Assembly: GCA_027257055.1 (NCBI GenBank)
Contig: JAPVLO010000115.1
Coordinates: forward strand, 1,736,001 to 1,800,000
DNA length: 64,000 bases
DNA from: Cephalopachus bancanus
Taxonomy: Eukaryota; Chordata; Mammalia; Primates; Tarsiidae
Reading direction: 5' to 3'
In this document: piece after piece, positions 12,143 through 24,875 of the stretch
Numbering within the stretch: the first letter of the stretch is position 1
How the letters are laid out: each line of letters begins with the position of its first letter
Program-made: the position numbers and the translations under genes
Notes under the pieces: model-generated
What the model saw: the letters and a program-made list of their open reading frames with translations, nothing else
The model's database searches: none
Told to the model about the DNA's origin: nothing

Positions 12143-13469
12143 CAAGTCTTTTAATGAACATAAACTTTTTGTTTTTATTCATGATTTTATTAATATTTTT
12201 CTTTGTTATTTTACTGCTTTGATATATGCAGAGCCTCTCTTTATTCATCTTCCAATAATTGGTACTACTAATTTTTTTTACCCTAAGCCTTTAATCTCTG
12301 TAAAACTTACATTGATGCGTTTTGTGAGGTAAGGCTTTAACTTGTTGCAACTTTTTTCTTTTGAAATAACAAATGTAGTGATGCCATTGGTTGAATAATT
12401 CTATTTTGACATTCCTTAAGACATAATCATTAAGTTATTACTTTCACAGAGTAATTTATTCTGTTTCATGGTTTTGTCTAAAGAATCTTGCAATATTATC
12501 TTATGGTTTTTAATTATTTGAGCAAAGAAGCTCCTTACACATTATTTGTTTACACATTTACATAGCTTGATGTTGGGAATAATATAATATAAAATTTTTT
12601 ATTCTAGTTTTTTTTATGACTTTTTAAGTCATTTAAACTTTCTCCTTGGAACTTGGCTCAGAAGAGAAGCAAGAACAGCAGCCTCGGCCTCTCTTAATTG
12701 GTCACCAGTAGCAACTGCATATGAAGCCACTGCCATGTGAAGAAGGTACTGCTGTTAAGAGAGACAGGACTATGATGCTGTCTATAACTGCTACAGCCAT
12801 ATAGTCTCCTAGGGTGGTATATTCAAATTCAAAAGTCTCTGGTCACAATGACTCTGTTTAACTCCCAGCTCTGAGGGAGCTGAGGCCCTACCTTCATGTC
12901 AATGGCAGGCAGTCTGGGGAGCTCCTGTCACAGGCCAGCTCTCTCGGGGCACCTCCTTTCTTCTAGTCAGTGATGACAACTAGAAGAATGGGGGTGAAAC
13001 TGTTGGGGTCACAGTGTACTGCAGGGCTTTAGGGATTTGCCAGCCGACAGGCAGGAGGAGCCTCAGCTCTCCCCACCCTACGTCTTGAGCACATTGGATT
13101 GGCTCAATGCCTACACCCCCAAACTAAGCTCCCTTCATTCTTGGCTATACCTTCTCTACCTCTCCCAACTTCCCATCCTAAAGCCTCTCTCCAGGGGAGT
13201 CTCACAACTCTGTGAATGTGGGGCTACATTAGGCTGGTGTTTTTCATTGCTTTGCACCCTTAAAACATAGAAAATGTTTTCAGTCCTGTTCAACCTCATT
13301 TGATGGCTGAGCAGTCTTTCCTTGACCTAGATCTTTTCTTTTCTTTTTTTTATACTTGCTAGTTTATTATCAAAGATACAGATAAAGAGATGCATAAGGC
13401 AAGGTGTGGGGAAAGGGGCACAGAGCTTTCATGCCCTTCCTAGGCACCACCCTTTAGGAACTGCCAAAT
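12143..13469. other. Intron without recognised gene; possible LINE remnants
   Basis: Bases 12160-12650 are AT-rich and look LINE-like but I cannot place them. Bases 12650-13330 are of mixed composition, with no splice-bounded open frame. From about 13340 an old interspersed repeat of unnamed family seems to start; the second 212-bp copy interrupts it. Confidence 0.4.
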
Positions 13470-13681
13470 TTTCTTCCTCCAAATCACCTGCCTGGTTATC
13501 ACTCATCCTTCATCACTCAATCAGTCATAAATACCACAGAGTACACCTTTTTTATTCTCAGCCAGGGATTCTTGACCTGGGCACTGTTGACCTTTTGGGT
13601 GGGATAGTTTTTCTGTTGTGAGGGCTGTCTTGTGCATTGTAAGATGTAAGCAGCATCCTTGGCCTCTATTCACGAGATGTC
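13470..13681. repeat. 212-bp local duplication, copy 2 (probable insertion)
   Basis: It is nearly identical to 11365-11576. Its MER5A part is cut off abruptly after 'cacgagatgtc', and the flanks ('aggaactgccaaat' before, 'tttcatgttcagctttctgg' after) look like two sides of one older repeat. That suggests insertion of a copied segment. There is no poly(A) tail or obvious target duplication. Confidence 0.93.
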
Positions 13682-14052
13682 TTTCATGTTCAGCTTTCTG
13701 GAAGCTCTCTGGACCTCGTCCTCTTGGATTTTTATGGAAGTTTCATGATATTAGCATTCCTTCCCCTATGGTGTAAATGCCCCTCCAAGGGAGAGGGTTT
13801 TAAGACCCACAATCAGAAAGGTAGGGGAAGGCTAGTGTCCTGCCTTAGGGCTGGTGAAAGGAGGGCAGGAGAAGGTCAGAGAGATTCTATTTCCTGAGGC
13901 CTGTCCTTTGAGGCCTAAAGAGCCCCAACAGTATGATAAAAAAACTGTAACAAGGGCTATGAGATTTATGAGCGAGGAACCTTGGATGAAAACTAATATA
14001 TATCATAGGACCACAGGCCACCCCCTGGTTTTTGACCATGTAACCTTTACAC

Positions 14053-14077
14053 CTATCTATCTATCTATCTATCTATC
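14053..14077. repeat. (CTAT)n microsatellite
   Basis: About six tandem CTAT units. Confidence 0.95.
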
Positions 14078-16280
14078 CAATTATTAATTATTAGTCCAGT
14101 CTGTCATATTGTATAAATGTCCCCTAGGGTGTGACCATCCAAGTTTGTAGGTCATCTTTCAATCTTGTTCTTGACCTACTTTTAACTCTTAAGATTTTTT
14201 GGCTGGTTTTCTTCCAGAAGCTTAGAAAAACAAACCAGGTCTTTGTGATCAGATCTGTGTAAGAACTAGGTGACTTTTTCCTGCTATAGCTGGTAGACAC
14301 TAGTTGGTATTCAGCTGACCTGTCTGATTTTTCCAAGTCCTTATAATATGGGTTCTGCTTTTGGTACAAGTCTGCTTTCCACAGATTTCTAGGTCTGCTT
14401 ATTTTGGAAATACTATTTGAATTTGGACTTACAAATGTATTGGCTATTCAACTCCTCACTGGCAAAGAGTCCTAAGTACGTAGGCCAGAGGATGAATGTT
14501 CTAGGAATATCCAGCTTGTTAAATACCCACTGCATGCTTGCTCATGCTTGCAGTATTGTATGACCTTCACTTAATCTGCATGACAGTATGTGAGGTGGAA
14601 ATATTATTTTTGCCAGTATTCACTTGAGCGACATCTCAGAGCTCATAAGGAGAGCACAGCAACTTGTGAGGGATGGTGATGTTTGCAAAGGTGCAGAGAC
14701 AGGAATGCACAGGGCTTTGTTAGCAGTCTGACTTTGCAATAAAAAGTGACCTTGAGGGGTGTTTACAAACTGATTCCATCACCCTTATCTGTCCTAGGTG
14801 GTCCCCCTATCAGCAATGACATTGACCTGCCTAACTCCTGTCTTTCAATAGGAGTGAGAGTCGAGATGTAGGATGCTTTCTCTTCCCCTTCCTTCCATAC
14901 CCCTCAGTGCTGGCTGGATTCCCATCAAAGCCATCTGTCATTAGGCTCAGTGTTACATGCTTGGGTGCCAGGGCCTTTTGAAATGGTGTCCTGACCTGGG
15001 GGACGTTAGAAAGCAGTCCCATTCTGTGTCCATTTCCCCCATTCTGCCCCATGCCTCCATAGGGGCAGACCACACATATGGCTCAGAACAAATCTGTCCT
15101 CTTAGGAAGATTTGAGTGTAGAAGTGCAAGTCTGGATTTCCCCTTCTGTAGTCTATTACATTTGCGTATGTGTATGTAACCAAACAGACCCTGTTTTCCC
15201 CCATGCTGGGAACTGGCAAGGGGTGACACTATCCAAAGCAGGACATTTTAGAGCTCTGACTGTGCTTCTCCACATATCCTCAGGCTTCTGCTTGGGAGGG
15301 GAGACTCTTGTGGGGAACCGTGCCCTGGATATGAATGTGAATGTTTCCAACACTAGTGTCTGAATCCCTGCTCTGCTCTTTAAAAAGCAGACTGATTTCT
15401 CTTTCCCAAGACTAATGTGATAACTATGCTACAAATTCTTCTCCACAGCTACTTAAGCCGCCTCTTGGTGAAAGTAGAAAAATGAGGCTTTCAGAATTCA
15501 CTTTTACTCAAAGAGACTTTTTGAATTAGCACTAGCCTAATTTCACAGGAGAGAATCTGTCTTGGGGAAGTCGCCTCCAAACAAATCTGGCCTTTGTCTC
15601 CCTGCTGAGCTTTCTCAGCTAGACCCCCCACTGTATACAGAAGAATAACTGACAGATAAATGGGTGGCTTCTGTTGGACTCGTTGGCTGTTTTCACATCA
15701 TTACACAGGATTAAAAAAGCAAAACAAACTAAATAAAAGATGATGTATTCTGACCCTCTCGGAAATTTGTTCTTATCAGGATTCCAATATCTCTTGAGAT
15801 AGAAAATTGGATTAATGAGTCTTAGCTATGTGCATGTTCCATTATGAGTGATAAGCTCTGATATACTGACACAGAAAGTTCTTCTTTCATACAGCTCTTA
15901 GAGACCTAAGAGGGTCTCTCTCCTCTCTCTCTAACTTGGACACTTATAATCTGGGCACAGTAGTCTTAACTAACTGGTAAGATATATCTGAGGGCAGGCC
16001 ACCGTTTCAATAAGGCCCCAAAGTCTTGATGTCCTGAGACTCTCACTCATAGACTAGTAAGGATATATGTGTGAACTTGAATGTCTTTAGGTCACACCTC
16101 CTCTTGGAACCACACGGCCAAGGAAATGGACTTGAGGATCTGATAGGATCAGAGCCATCACTATCTTCTCGATATATACTGGTTCCTTGGTGTTAGACCC
16201 CCCCACTGTCTCCACTATCCGCTGGTCAGCACTTGAGTAATATTCAGGCTTGTTGATCTGACTCCCAAGACAAGCCCTCA
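14078..16280. other. Unique-looking intron
   Basis: Mixed-composition sequence. Open frames on both strands are short, unbounded by good splice sites, and have no recognisable protein similarity. No RNA gene is seen. Confidence 0.5.
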
Positions 16281-16281
16281 A

Positions 16282-16304
16282 AATTAATTAATTAATTAAT
16301 TAAT
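16282..16304. repeat. (AATT)n microsatellite
   Basis: Five tandem AATT units. Confidence 0.95.
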
Positions 16305-16989
16305 CTTTTAGTGATATCCTCTTAGCAGTGTTAGCAGCAACAGCAGCACTGAAAAAAGCAAGTGTCTCACACTTCATCAAGTATTTTGACTTGAAAGTGT
16401 ATCTGCAGACCCAGGTATCCCATGTCTAGAGGGAGTCAGAATATTTCTTCTTTTGCTTCAATTCCAAAAATTATTTATAGGGGATATAGAGGGAAAACAT
16501 TCAGTAGTTTCACAGATGTTAGGGAAAGGAAATTCCTGGAGGGAAAGGTTGGCATCTTGACCATCCATAAATTGTAGAGTTGAATAAATAATGTTCTCTA
16601 GGCAAATGTTTCCCAAACTAGGTTCCTCAGAGCTGCAAGATATTAATCTTGTCCTCCACAATAAAAATGTTCTGAGGTCATGTAAATTAGAAAACCTCCA
16701 GGTTAAGCAAATATAAATAAACTCTCTTTGACAGGAGGCTGCAGTACAAGTCAACAAAGAAAGACAGGAAGTTTGCCAGACGAATTTCACCATGAAATAA
16801 CATTTCTGGAAATAGCCACACATAGCAGGTTCTGGGATATGCTGCTCTGGTCTCCAGCAATCTTTCCTGAGCTTCACTGGACTCTCCTTTTGTTACCCTC
16901 CCTCACCCACATCCATCTTTTTAAAAATCTTGAAATGATGGATACAATGTTTAACACGGAAAATTAAAACATCAATAAGCATGAGAAGA

Positions 16990-17640
16990 AAAAGCAATAT
17001 CCATGCTTTTCCTGTATAATAGAACCATTGTTAACTTTTTGTTGTATGCTTTCTGCTCCTCTCTTCCTGCCCACCCCCATTTTTTTGTTTGTCTCTTTCT
17101 CCCTCTTTTTCTCATTCACACCACACATCCACACTACCTATTTTGTGTTATGAAAGTGAGGTCAAACCATAGATATTTTCATAATCTGCTTTTTTTCACT
17201 TAATGTCATAAAAATTTTCTATGTCATCATATTATTCTTTTCCATGCTTCTTAATGACTTTTTGATTTTCCAACATACTGTGGGTGCCAAAAAATGCTTA
17301 TGCATTTTAAGAGATGTTTGTCATAATCAGAAGTGTCTGATGCTGATGGTAACCACTTTGAGCACCTCTTGTAATTGTAGAAGTCAAACATGACTTTTAT
17401 TCATCTCATTGAGTATTACAATTTTAATACAGTTTTTCCTTTCTTGAAATGTATATACTTTTTTGCACACTCTATATTTGTGAACAATAATTTAATTTCT
17501 AATATTAGACATTTGTTTTCAGGTTTTTTTTGTTATAATCATTTTGTTCTAAAAACACTACCAAATCTTTGCATCCACTTGTGCTTTTTTGACTTAAGTC
17601 TTACATGAAATCTACCAAATGGGGTCATGATTTTCAGTGT
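16990..17640 (-). mobile_element. Probable ancient LINE 3' fragment
   Basis: A 'cataatctgctttttttcac' segment, then 'cttaatgtcat', and a T-rich series of 'tgaacaataatttaa'-like text follow the antisense order of L1ME-type 3' ends. It is too diverged for a subfamily. Confidence 0.4.
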
Positions 17641-17885
17641 TTGTCCCTCATTGTGAGACAGACCCCTAATTAGAACTAGCTCTTGGACCATCAGTACCAT
17701 GACTCTAATTATTAGATTAACTATTATATAACCTTCTAACTGAGAGTATGAGGCCTGGATTTAGACAGACTTGGTACAAACTCTGCCTCTGAATATTTAA
17801 TATTTTGCTGAATTTGAGTAGGTTATGTAACTCTGCCAAGCCTCGTACTTCACAACTGTAGAAAATGGAATTGATATTCAGAAGA

Positions 17886-17991
17886 ATCGCCGGAGCCCAG
17901 CAGGTTGAGGCTGTGGTGGCTGGGAGCGGCCACTGCATTCCAGTCTGGGCAACAGAGTGAGACTCCAACTCAAAAAAAAAAAAAAAAAAAG
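17886..17991 (+). mobile_element. 5'-truncated Alu right arm of the lineage-specific type
   Basis: It starts inside the right arm ('atcgccggagcccagcagg'), includes the diagnostic 'gggagcggccactgca' and ends 'gagactccaactc' plus an 18-A tail. It is the same subtype as the copies at 22293, 52181 and 57572. Confidence 0.9.
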
Positions 17992-18219
17992 GGAATGATA
18001 ATAATGCCTGCCTATTGTTGTGAGGATTAATGAGTCTGTCACTTAGAATTGTGTGTGTTGCATATTTGGGAAGGTGGAAGGGAGAAGAAAGGAGAAGAAT
18101 TAAGTACCAAAGACCAACATGATCTTTGTATGCTCAGCGTGCTTCTTCCCCCAGATCTTCCTCATTTTCTGGCAATGCAGACCTCTTTTCAGATTGTGGG
18201 AATGCAGGATACAGCAGGG

Positions 18220-18620
18220 CAGACATGGCTGTAACCATGACCTGAAGATGACTCTCAGTTCTACCATTTGTTAGCTCCTTCACCTAGACATGTTTTATAA
18301 CTTCCTTTGGTTCACAGCCAGGAAAATGGATATGAACTAAAGTCTCTACCTCACAGAGAGTTGCTGTGATGAACCAATGAGATCATGTTTATGTGTATAG
18401 TGCCTGTGATAATAAGCACATACTTGATGGCGGCTGGGAAAAAACAAAAAATCACCTAACCTTCCTAAGTTTCTGTTTCCACATCAGCAAAATAGAAATA
18501 ATAATAATTCCAATGGGTCATCAACAGGATTAAATGAAAAAAATTTAAAATTAAAGCAAGGTGCTAGCATGGTCTTGGCAACTGTAAGTGTTTCATATAT
18601 GGCAGCTCTTGGGACATAGT
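18220..18620 (+). repeat. Two adjacent MIR fossils
   Basis: One lies at about 18220-18430 ('ctaccatttgttagctcc', 'aggaaaatggatatgaac', 'ttgctgtgatgaaccaatga'). A second lies at about 18450-18620 ('acatcagcaaaatagaaata', 'aggattaaatgaaa', 'gtgctagcatggtc'). Both follow MIR order in the sense direction. Confidence 0.7.
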
Positions 18621-19899
18621 TTGACACCTGGTGTTGGTGTTGACTGATGTGACAAGCTGAGCTGCACTGCTGTCCCTTAGACACTTGTGCTTGCAGGCAG
18701 CAGCTGGCAGTTTGAGCACTGCCAGGGAATGGCCCCTTAGATGCAACACTGCAGACAAATGAGCCTTCTCTACTTTGGTCTGCAAATTGGAAACCACTTA
18801 AGTTCGAATACTTTAACCTGACCTGTCCAGGAGTTTTAAAGTCCACAACATTGGCTTGTAAGGTTGCCCTTCAGGAGTGATATTTTTAATTGCATTATTA
18901 GTGTAATTTATTGCTGATGCGATAGTAGAAAGGACTGAGGCAACAGGACCTGGCAGAGAATGGAAAAGGTAAGCAATAGATTGCAGGGATGCTTTAACTG
19001 TTGCAATGCTCTGTGAACTCAAGGAGGTCTCGAATTTTCTTTATGGGCTTACAGAGAAAAACATATGCTGGGAAATTGTGTGAAGCATGAAAAGTCACAG
19101 TGGAATTGAGTCTGAGATGTACAACCTCATCACACCATGAATTCAATCTCAAGGCATGTTATGGGCTATAATTCCTGGAAGTCCTTGGAGATTCCACATT
19201 ACCACTTAAAATTAGCTCTGTTCAGGTTCTTGTTTATGCTCATGCTCCACATTACACACCATTATTTTCCATTTATAGCTGAGCTCAACTACTCTTACAA
19301 ACCAGTAATTCTGTATTCCTTTCAGAATGACTGTATTGCACTAAAGTTTCTTTGGAAGGTACCTTTGTTTTCTTCAATGCTCTGAAGTGTGAAGTCTACA
19401 TAATTTGCTAAATGCATCATGTTTACATATGCATAAGCCAGTTACCTCCAAATCACCATTTCCTGCCTGCACTATTGGCTGGATGCTTAAAGAAAATGAA
19501 GCTTAATTTTCTGTAAGCAGCGTTCCTTGGTTTCCAAATAAGCTTGCAGAGACACAGATAAACTAAATCACTTAGTGGTAACTACCCAGACAGGAATGAG
19601 AAGCCAGTACTGAAACAAGCCAGGTGTGTAGGATAGTTCTAGCATCCCTCAATAAAAAACAAAAACAAAAACCGAAAAGGAGATCCCAGGGACACTTCAG
19701 GTTATTGCCAGGCTGAGCTGAGATCTGAGGTGTTAGCTGGGTGGGTTAGCAAGGATTTGTAAACCCATAGACCTGATTTCAGCCTATGGAACCCTGGAAC
19801 TCAACATTGCCAAGCGTCTTGGTACTTACTTCCTTAGGCAAGGAGTATCAACAGGATATCTGTGGTAGAAGAATTTGACCATCTTTTTCATATGTGAGG

Positions 19900-20140
19900 T
19901 CTGCGTGGGTGGCGTAAAGAGCATGGATTTGAGTCATTTGGTTCTAGGATCAAATACTTGCTTTGGCATTTAGTTGTGTGCTAAGGAGAGGGCTGGAAAC
20001 TGGAATGAGCAAGCTCCCTAACCTGTTCAGGGACCTTGGTTTTCTCAAGTGTTCAGTGGAGATAATAGTTTCACCCTCCCAAGGCATCCTGAGGCTTCAC
20101 AGAGATGATGTCTGTCTTTGTATCTATGCTACATCATAGT
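19900..20140 (+). repeat. MIR fossil
   Basis: The MIR order is seen: 'agagcatggatttgagtc', 'atttagttgtgtgc', 'ttctcaagtgttcagtgg', 'gataatagtttcaccctccc'. Confidence 0.7.
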
Positions 20141-20349
20141 GTCAGGCACACATGCATGGTTTCCTACCTCTCACTCCCTGCCAAGTTCATTCTCTATCTG
20201 GCTAGAAATTCTTACTCTAAATGGTGGCTATACCTCTCCACAGGAATCTCACAGGTACATGGTGGCCACTTTGACCTGTTTGCCATGTTTATTCTTGCTG
20301 TTTTTGTAGTCATGGAAGCAGTTTTCACTTAGCTCAAGTATTTATATTA

Positions 20350-20490
20350 TTCCCCTTTGTGCCTTCTACAAACACATATTGATGCTTACTTTGGGCTAGG
20401 CATTCTACTGGGAACTGGAAGTGAGTATGAATGTGACTATTGCAGTATTCTCACTGCATCTGATCTCACAGTCCAGAAGGGACAACGGGT
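20350..20490. repeat. Probable LINE-2 3' fossil
   Basis: 'atattgatgcttactttggg' and 'ctaggcattctactgggaac' match the L2 3' pattern of a short sequence ending in a size-like motif. Diverged. Confidence 0.5.
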
Positions 20491-21044
20491 TGTGATACAG
20501 CATGGAAAAGTAGAACTGCAAGTGTAGGGCCCTGGGGACAGCCCAAGGAGGGAGAGGCAGAATCTTCCTGAGTGGGTTTGAGAAAAGATTCCCCAGATGA
20601 ACACATCTAAGCCTTAATTCTCTAGGAAGGATTCTGGGAGAGAAATGGCTCATGTCTTCCTTGTTAAAATTCTACCAAGTCAGTAGAAGGAAAGCATTCT
20701 CCTTTTACAAATTAGGAGAGGGTAAACCGAGCACCAGGCAAGGACTGTGTCTTAATCATCTCTGTTTCCCCAGAGTGTCTGGCTCAGGGAGTGCTGGAAT
20801 TGAATTTAGACCTGCCCAAGGTCACAGGGCAGAATGGAGAACAACACACAGATTGTGTTGATTAAAAAATTCTGCATTTAGGGATTATTTTCCCTCTTTG
20901 GGTTAAAAAGAAAAATGTTAGCATGTGGCATGAGAACTGATGGATTGGTGTAGACTGTCTTGGGTTGTAGCTAACAAATCTCTTATGGTATAGCATTTGA
21001 GCTTTCTCCCACCTGGGACTGTTGCTCTGCACTGTTTTTTGTTC

Positions 21045-21205
21045 ATTCATTTATTCATTCATTCTGCAAACCTCAACCAGCCACCTGTGGTGTTCAGGCC
21101 TTGAACTTGGTTCTGAGGAGACAACTGAGCATGTGGGACACACAATCCCTGCATTCAAGAAACACACGGCTTAGTGGGGGAGACAGATGAGGAAACATAG
21201 TTTAA
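21045..21205. repeat. LINE-2 3' fossil
   Basis: Tandem 'attcattcattc', then 'gtgttcaggccttgaacttg', 'aatccctgcattcaagaaac' and 'agtgggggagacagatgagg' follow the L2 3' end order. Confidence 0.65.
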
Positions 21206-21399
21206 TTAATTATTTTTATTTTAGATTCAGGGGTAGACATGTGCATTCATTGCATGGACATACTATGTAGTAGTGGGGATTGGGACTCTGCAGACTTTAG
21301 TTTTTTTGAAGAGGTATATATTCACCTCTCAACACGAAAGCATTGAAAGAAATAAAGAAATTCTCCTTCCCATCCCTGTCCACCACTGATCCAGCTCCC

Positions 21400-21790
21400 A
21401 CTTTCTCCCAAAACAAGCCATTAGCTTTCTATATATTTTTGAAGAGATTCTTGATATATATAGAAGTAAGTGCAAATATAGATTATCTCCTTCCACCCCC
21501 TTGTAACACAGGCAGTAGCATGGAATTCACACTGTTGTGTACTTTGCTTGAACATAATATTTCTTGGAGGTCCTTGCATATCATACAAATATCCTTATAG
21601 TTTCCATTGCTGGATGTATTATAATTGGTTTAACCATGGACATTTGAATTGTTTTCAACCTTTTGCTATTTCAAACAATGCTGTAATAAGTAGCTGTGTA
21701 CCTGTTACTTCAAATGTGTGTATGTGCATATCTGTAAGTTTTAGTTTCAAAGTGGAATGTTGAGGTCAAAACATCTAGAAACCTTTCTAA
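21400..21790 (-). mobile_element. Probable ancient LINE 3' fragment
   Basis: 'ccttgcatatcatacaaata', 'catttgaattgttttcaacc' and 'tttcaaacaatgctgtaata' match the antisense 3' LINE pattern. Non-coding. Confidence 0.5.
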
Positions 21791-21859
21791 ATCAGTTTTC
21801 TGTTATTATGTTTCTTATAAAAATCAGTTTTGAGTTAGGTTTTGTGACCTGGTGTGTCA

Positions 21860-22735
21860 CTGCTACACACCAATAATGACCAAGCTGAGAATGAAATAAA
21901 GAACTCAATTTCATTTACAATAGCAGCCAAAAAGCTAAAATACCAATAGTATATTTAAATAAGGAGATGGAAGATCTCTACAAGGAACTACAAAACTCTG
22001 ATGAAAGAAACTTCAGAGGACACAAATAGAAAAACATCCCATGCTCATGGACTGGAAGAATCAACATTACTAAAATGAAGAAATGATACAATTAACAACA
22101 ACAAAGGGAAATAGAAGAAGAAGATCCAAAATAGATCAAGTTCGCTGATTGCCTTATATATAATAGTTGGAGGTCAGACAACAGCATTAAAATATGACAA
22201 ATCAAGTAATATAAAATTGAACATATTGCATAGAAAAAAGGTTGAACCCTAAGAGGATAATGATATTAACTATTATGAAGTTAATAGTAAGATCTCATTT
22301 CTACAATAAATCAAAAAATTAGCCGGGTGTGGTAGCACGCGCCTGTAGTTCCAGCTACTTGGAAGGCTGAGGCGGAAGGATTGCTGGAGCCCAGCCGGTC
22401 GAGGCTGCGGTGGCCGGGAGCGGCCACTGCACTCCAGTCTGGGCAACAGAGTGAGACTCCAACTCAAAAAAAAAAAAAAAAATAGTAAGAGAGGGGAGGC
22501 TTTAAAAATGTGGTAGGGAGAGAGAAAGAGGAATCATATTAATTTTATCGCTGTTTAAATTTATAACATTCCTAAATATTAGAAGAATTATACATACACA
22601 CTACCGCAAAGAAAACTGAACACACAGTATTAAAAGATATAAAGGAAAAGATAAAAAATAATAGAGCTCATAGGATCAAACTTAACTTTTTACATTCATA
22701 AATCTTAATGGGCTAAAATTCACCTCTCAAAAAAA
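21860..22735 (+). mobile_element. Sense-oriented old LINE-1 fragments split by an Alu
   Basis: Bases 21890-22080 read like L1 ORF2: ENEIKNSISFTIAAKK, then a segment corresponding to tctctacaaggaactacaaa. Bases 22560-22735 resemble the ORF1-ORF2 junction, ending 'taatgggctaaaattcacc' and a run of A. The 22293-22480 Alu sits in between. Direction is opposite to the L1 beginning at 22742. Confidence 0.65.
22293..22480 (+). mobile_element. 5'-truncated Alu, lineage-specific type, with perfect 10-bp TSD
   Basis: It begins at the end of the left arm ('tctcatttctacaataaatc') and carries a complete right arm with 'gcacgcgcctgtagttccag' and 'gggagcggccactgcactcc', ending in 'gactccaactc' and an A tail. 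The 10-mer AATAGTAAGA flanks it at 22283-22292 and 22481-22490, a perfect target duplication implying fairly recent insertion. Confidence 0.95.
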
Positions 22736-24875
22736 AAAAAAAGACTTTATTTTCACACCAGGTATGTGTTGATTTTGTATCCTGAAACCACCAAATTCAT
22801 TTACCAAGTCCAAGAGTCTTTTGGAGGAGTCTTTAGAGTTCTTTGTGTATGAGATCATATTGTTGGCATACAGAAATTGATATCTTCTTTTCCAATTTAG
22901 ATACTTTTTATTTATTTTTCTTGCCTGATTGTTCTTCTGATTAAGACTTCCAGAAGTATGTTGAATAGTAGTGGTGAAAGTGGGCATCCTTGCCTTGTTC
23001 CAATTCTGAGGGGGAATGTGTTCAACTTTTCTCTGTTCAGGATGATATTGGCTGTGGGTTTGTCATATATAGTTTTTTATTATTTTGAGAAATGTTCCCC
23101 TATGCCTATTTTGCTGAGGGTTTTTATCATGAAGGGATGCTGGATTTTATCAAGTACTTTTTCTCCATCTATTGAAATGATCATGTGATTTTTGTTTTTA
23201 ATTTGTTTATGTAGTGGATCAAATTTATTGACTTGTGCATGTTAAACCACCCTGCACCCCTGGGATAAAACCCACTTGGTGATGGTGTATTATTATTATT
23301 TTTTTAATGTGCTGCTGAATTCAGTTTGATAGTACTTTGTTGACGATTTTTGTGACTATGTTTGGTCTGTAGTTTTCTTTTTCCATTGTGTCTTTTCCTG
23401 GCTTTGGTATCAGAGTGATACTGGCCTCATAGAATGAATTAGGCAGGAGTCCCTTCTTTTTAATCATATAGAATAGTTTCAGTAAAATTGGTACCAGTTC
23501 TTCTTTGAATGTCTGGTAGAATTCAGCTGTGAGTCCATCAGGTCCCGGACTTTTTGTTGTTGTTGTTGGGAGACTTCGAATTACTTTTTCAAACTCAGTA
23601 CTCATTATCAGTCTGCTTAGGGTTTCCATTGCTTCCTGATTCAAGGTTGGGGGGTTGTATGTTTCTAGAATTTATCTATTTCCTCTAGATCATCTAGTAT
23701 GTTTGCATGGAAGTGTTTATAGTAGTCTTGGATGATCTTTTGAATTTCCATCATATCAGTTGTAATGTCTCCCTTTTCATTTCTAATTGAGCTAATTTGA
23801 GTCTTCTCTTTTCATTTCTTAATTAATCTAGCTACTGGTCTATCAATTTTATTTGTGTTTTTAAATAAATAACTTTTTTCATTAAAACTTTGCTTTTTTT
23901 AAAAAAAATCAATTTCATTTAGTTGTGCTCTGAACTTTGTTATTTCTTTTCTTCTGCTAGTTTTGGATTTGGTTTATGTTTTTCTAGTTCCTTGAGGTGT
24001 GATGCTAGGTTGCTGATATGTGATTTTTCGGTCTTAATAATGTAAGCCTTAAGCACAATACATTTTCCTTTGAGCACAGCTTTGGTTATGTCCCAGAGGT
24101 TTTGATAACTTGTTTAATTGTTGTCATTTGTTTCAAGGAATCTTTAAATTTCTATCTTGATTTTATTGTTGACTCAAGGATCATTCAGGAGCAAATTGTT
24201 TAATTCCATATCTTTGTTTGGATTTGCAAGTTCTCCTTGGAGTTAATTTTTAGTTTTATTCCACTGTGCTCTGAGATGGTTCTTGATATGATTTTGATTT
24301 TTTAAAAATTTATTGAGACTTGATTTGTGGCCTATTATATGGTCTCTCTTGGAGAATGTTTCATGTGCTGATGAGAAAAATGTATATTCTGTAGTTTTGG
24401 GCTGGAATGTTTAGCAGATTCTGTTAGTTCCATTTCTTCTAGAGTCCTATTTAGCTCCTATGTTTCTTTGTTGACCTTTTGCCCTGATGATCTGTCTATT
24501 GCTGTCAATGGAGTGTTGAAGTCTCCCACTATTATTGTATTGTTGTCTATTATTATTATTATTATTTGGTCTAGTAGAATTTGTTTTATAAAACTGGGGG
24601 CTCTGGTGTTAAGAGTATATATATTTACATTTGTTATGTCTTCTTGTTGTATTAATCCCTTTATCATTAGATAATAGCCATCTTTGTCTTTTTTTACTAT
24701 TAATTAAAAGTCTGTTTTATCTGATATGAGAATGGCTACTGCTGCTCATTTGTAGTTTCTATTTTTGTGCAATATTTTCCCCTACCCCTTTACTTTGAGT
24801 CTATAGGAGATTTTGTGAGTTAAGTGGGTCTCTTGAAAGCAGCTGATATTTGGGCTGCATGATATTTGGGCTCAC

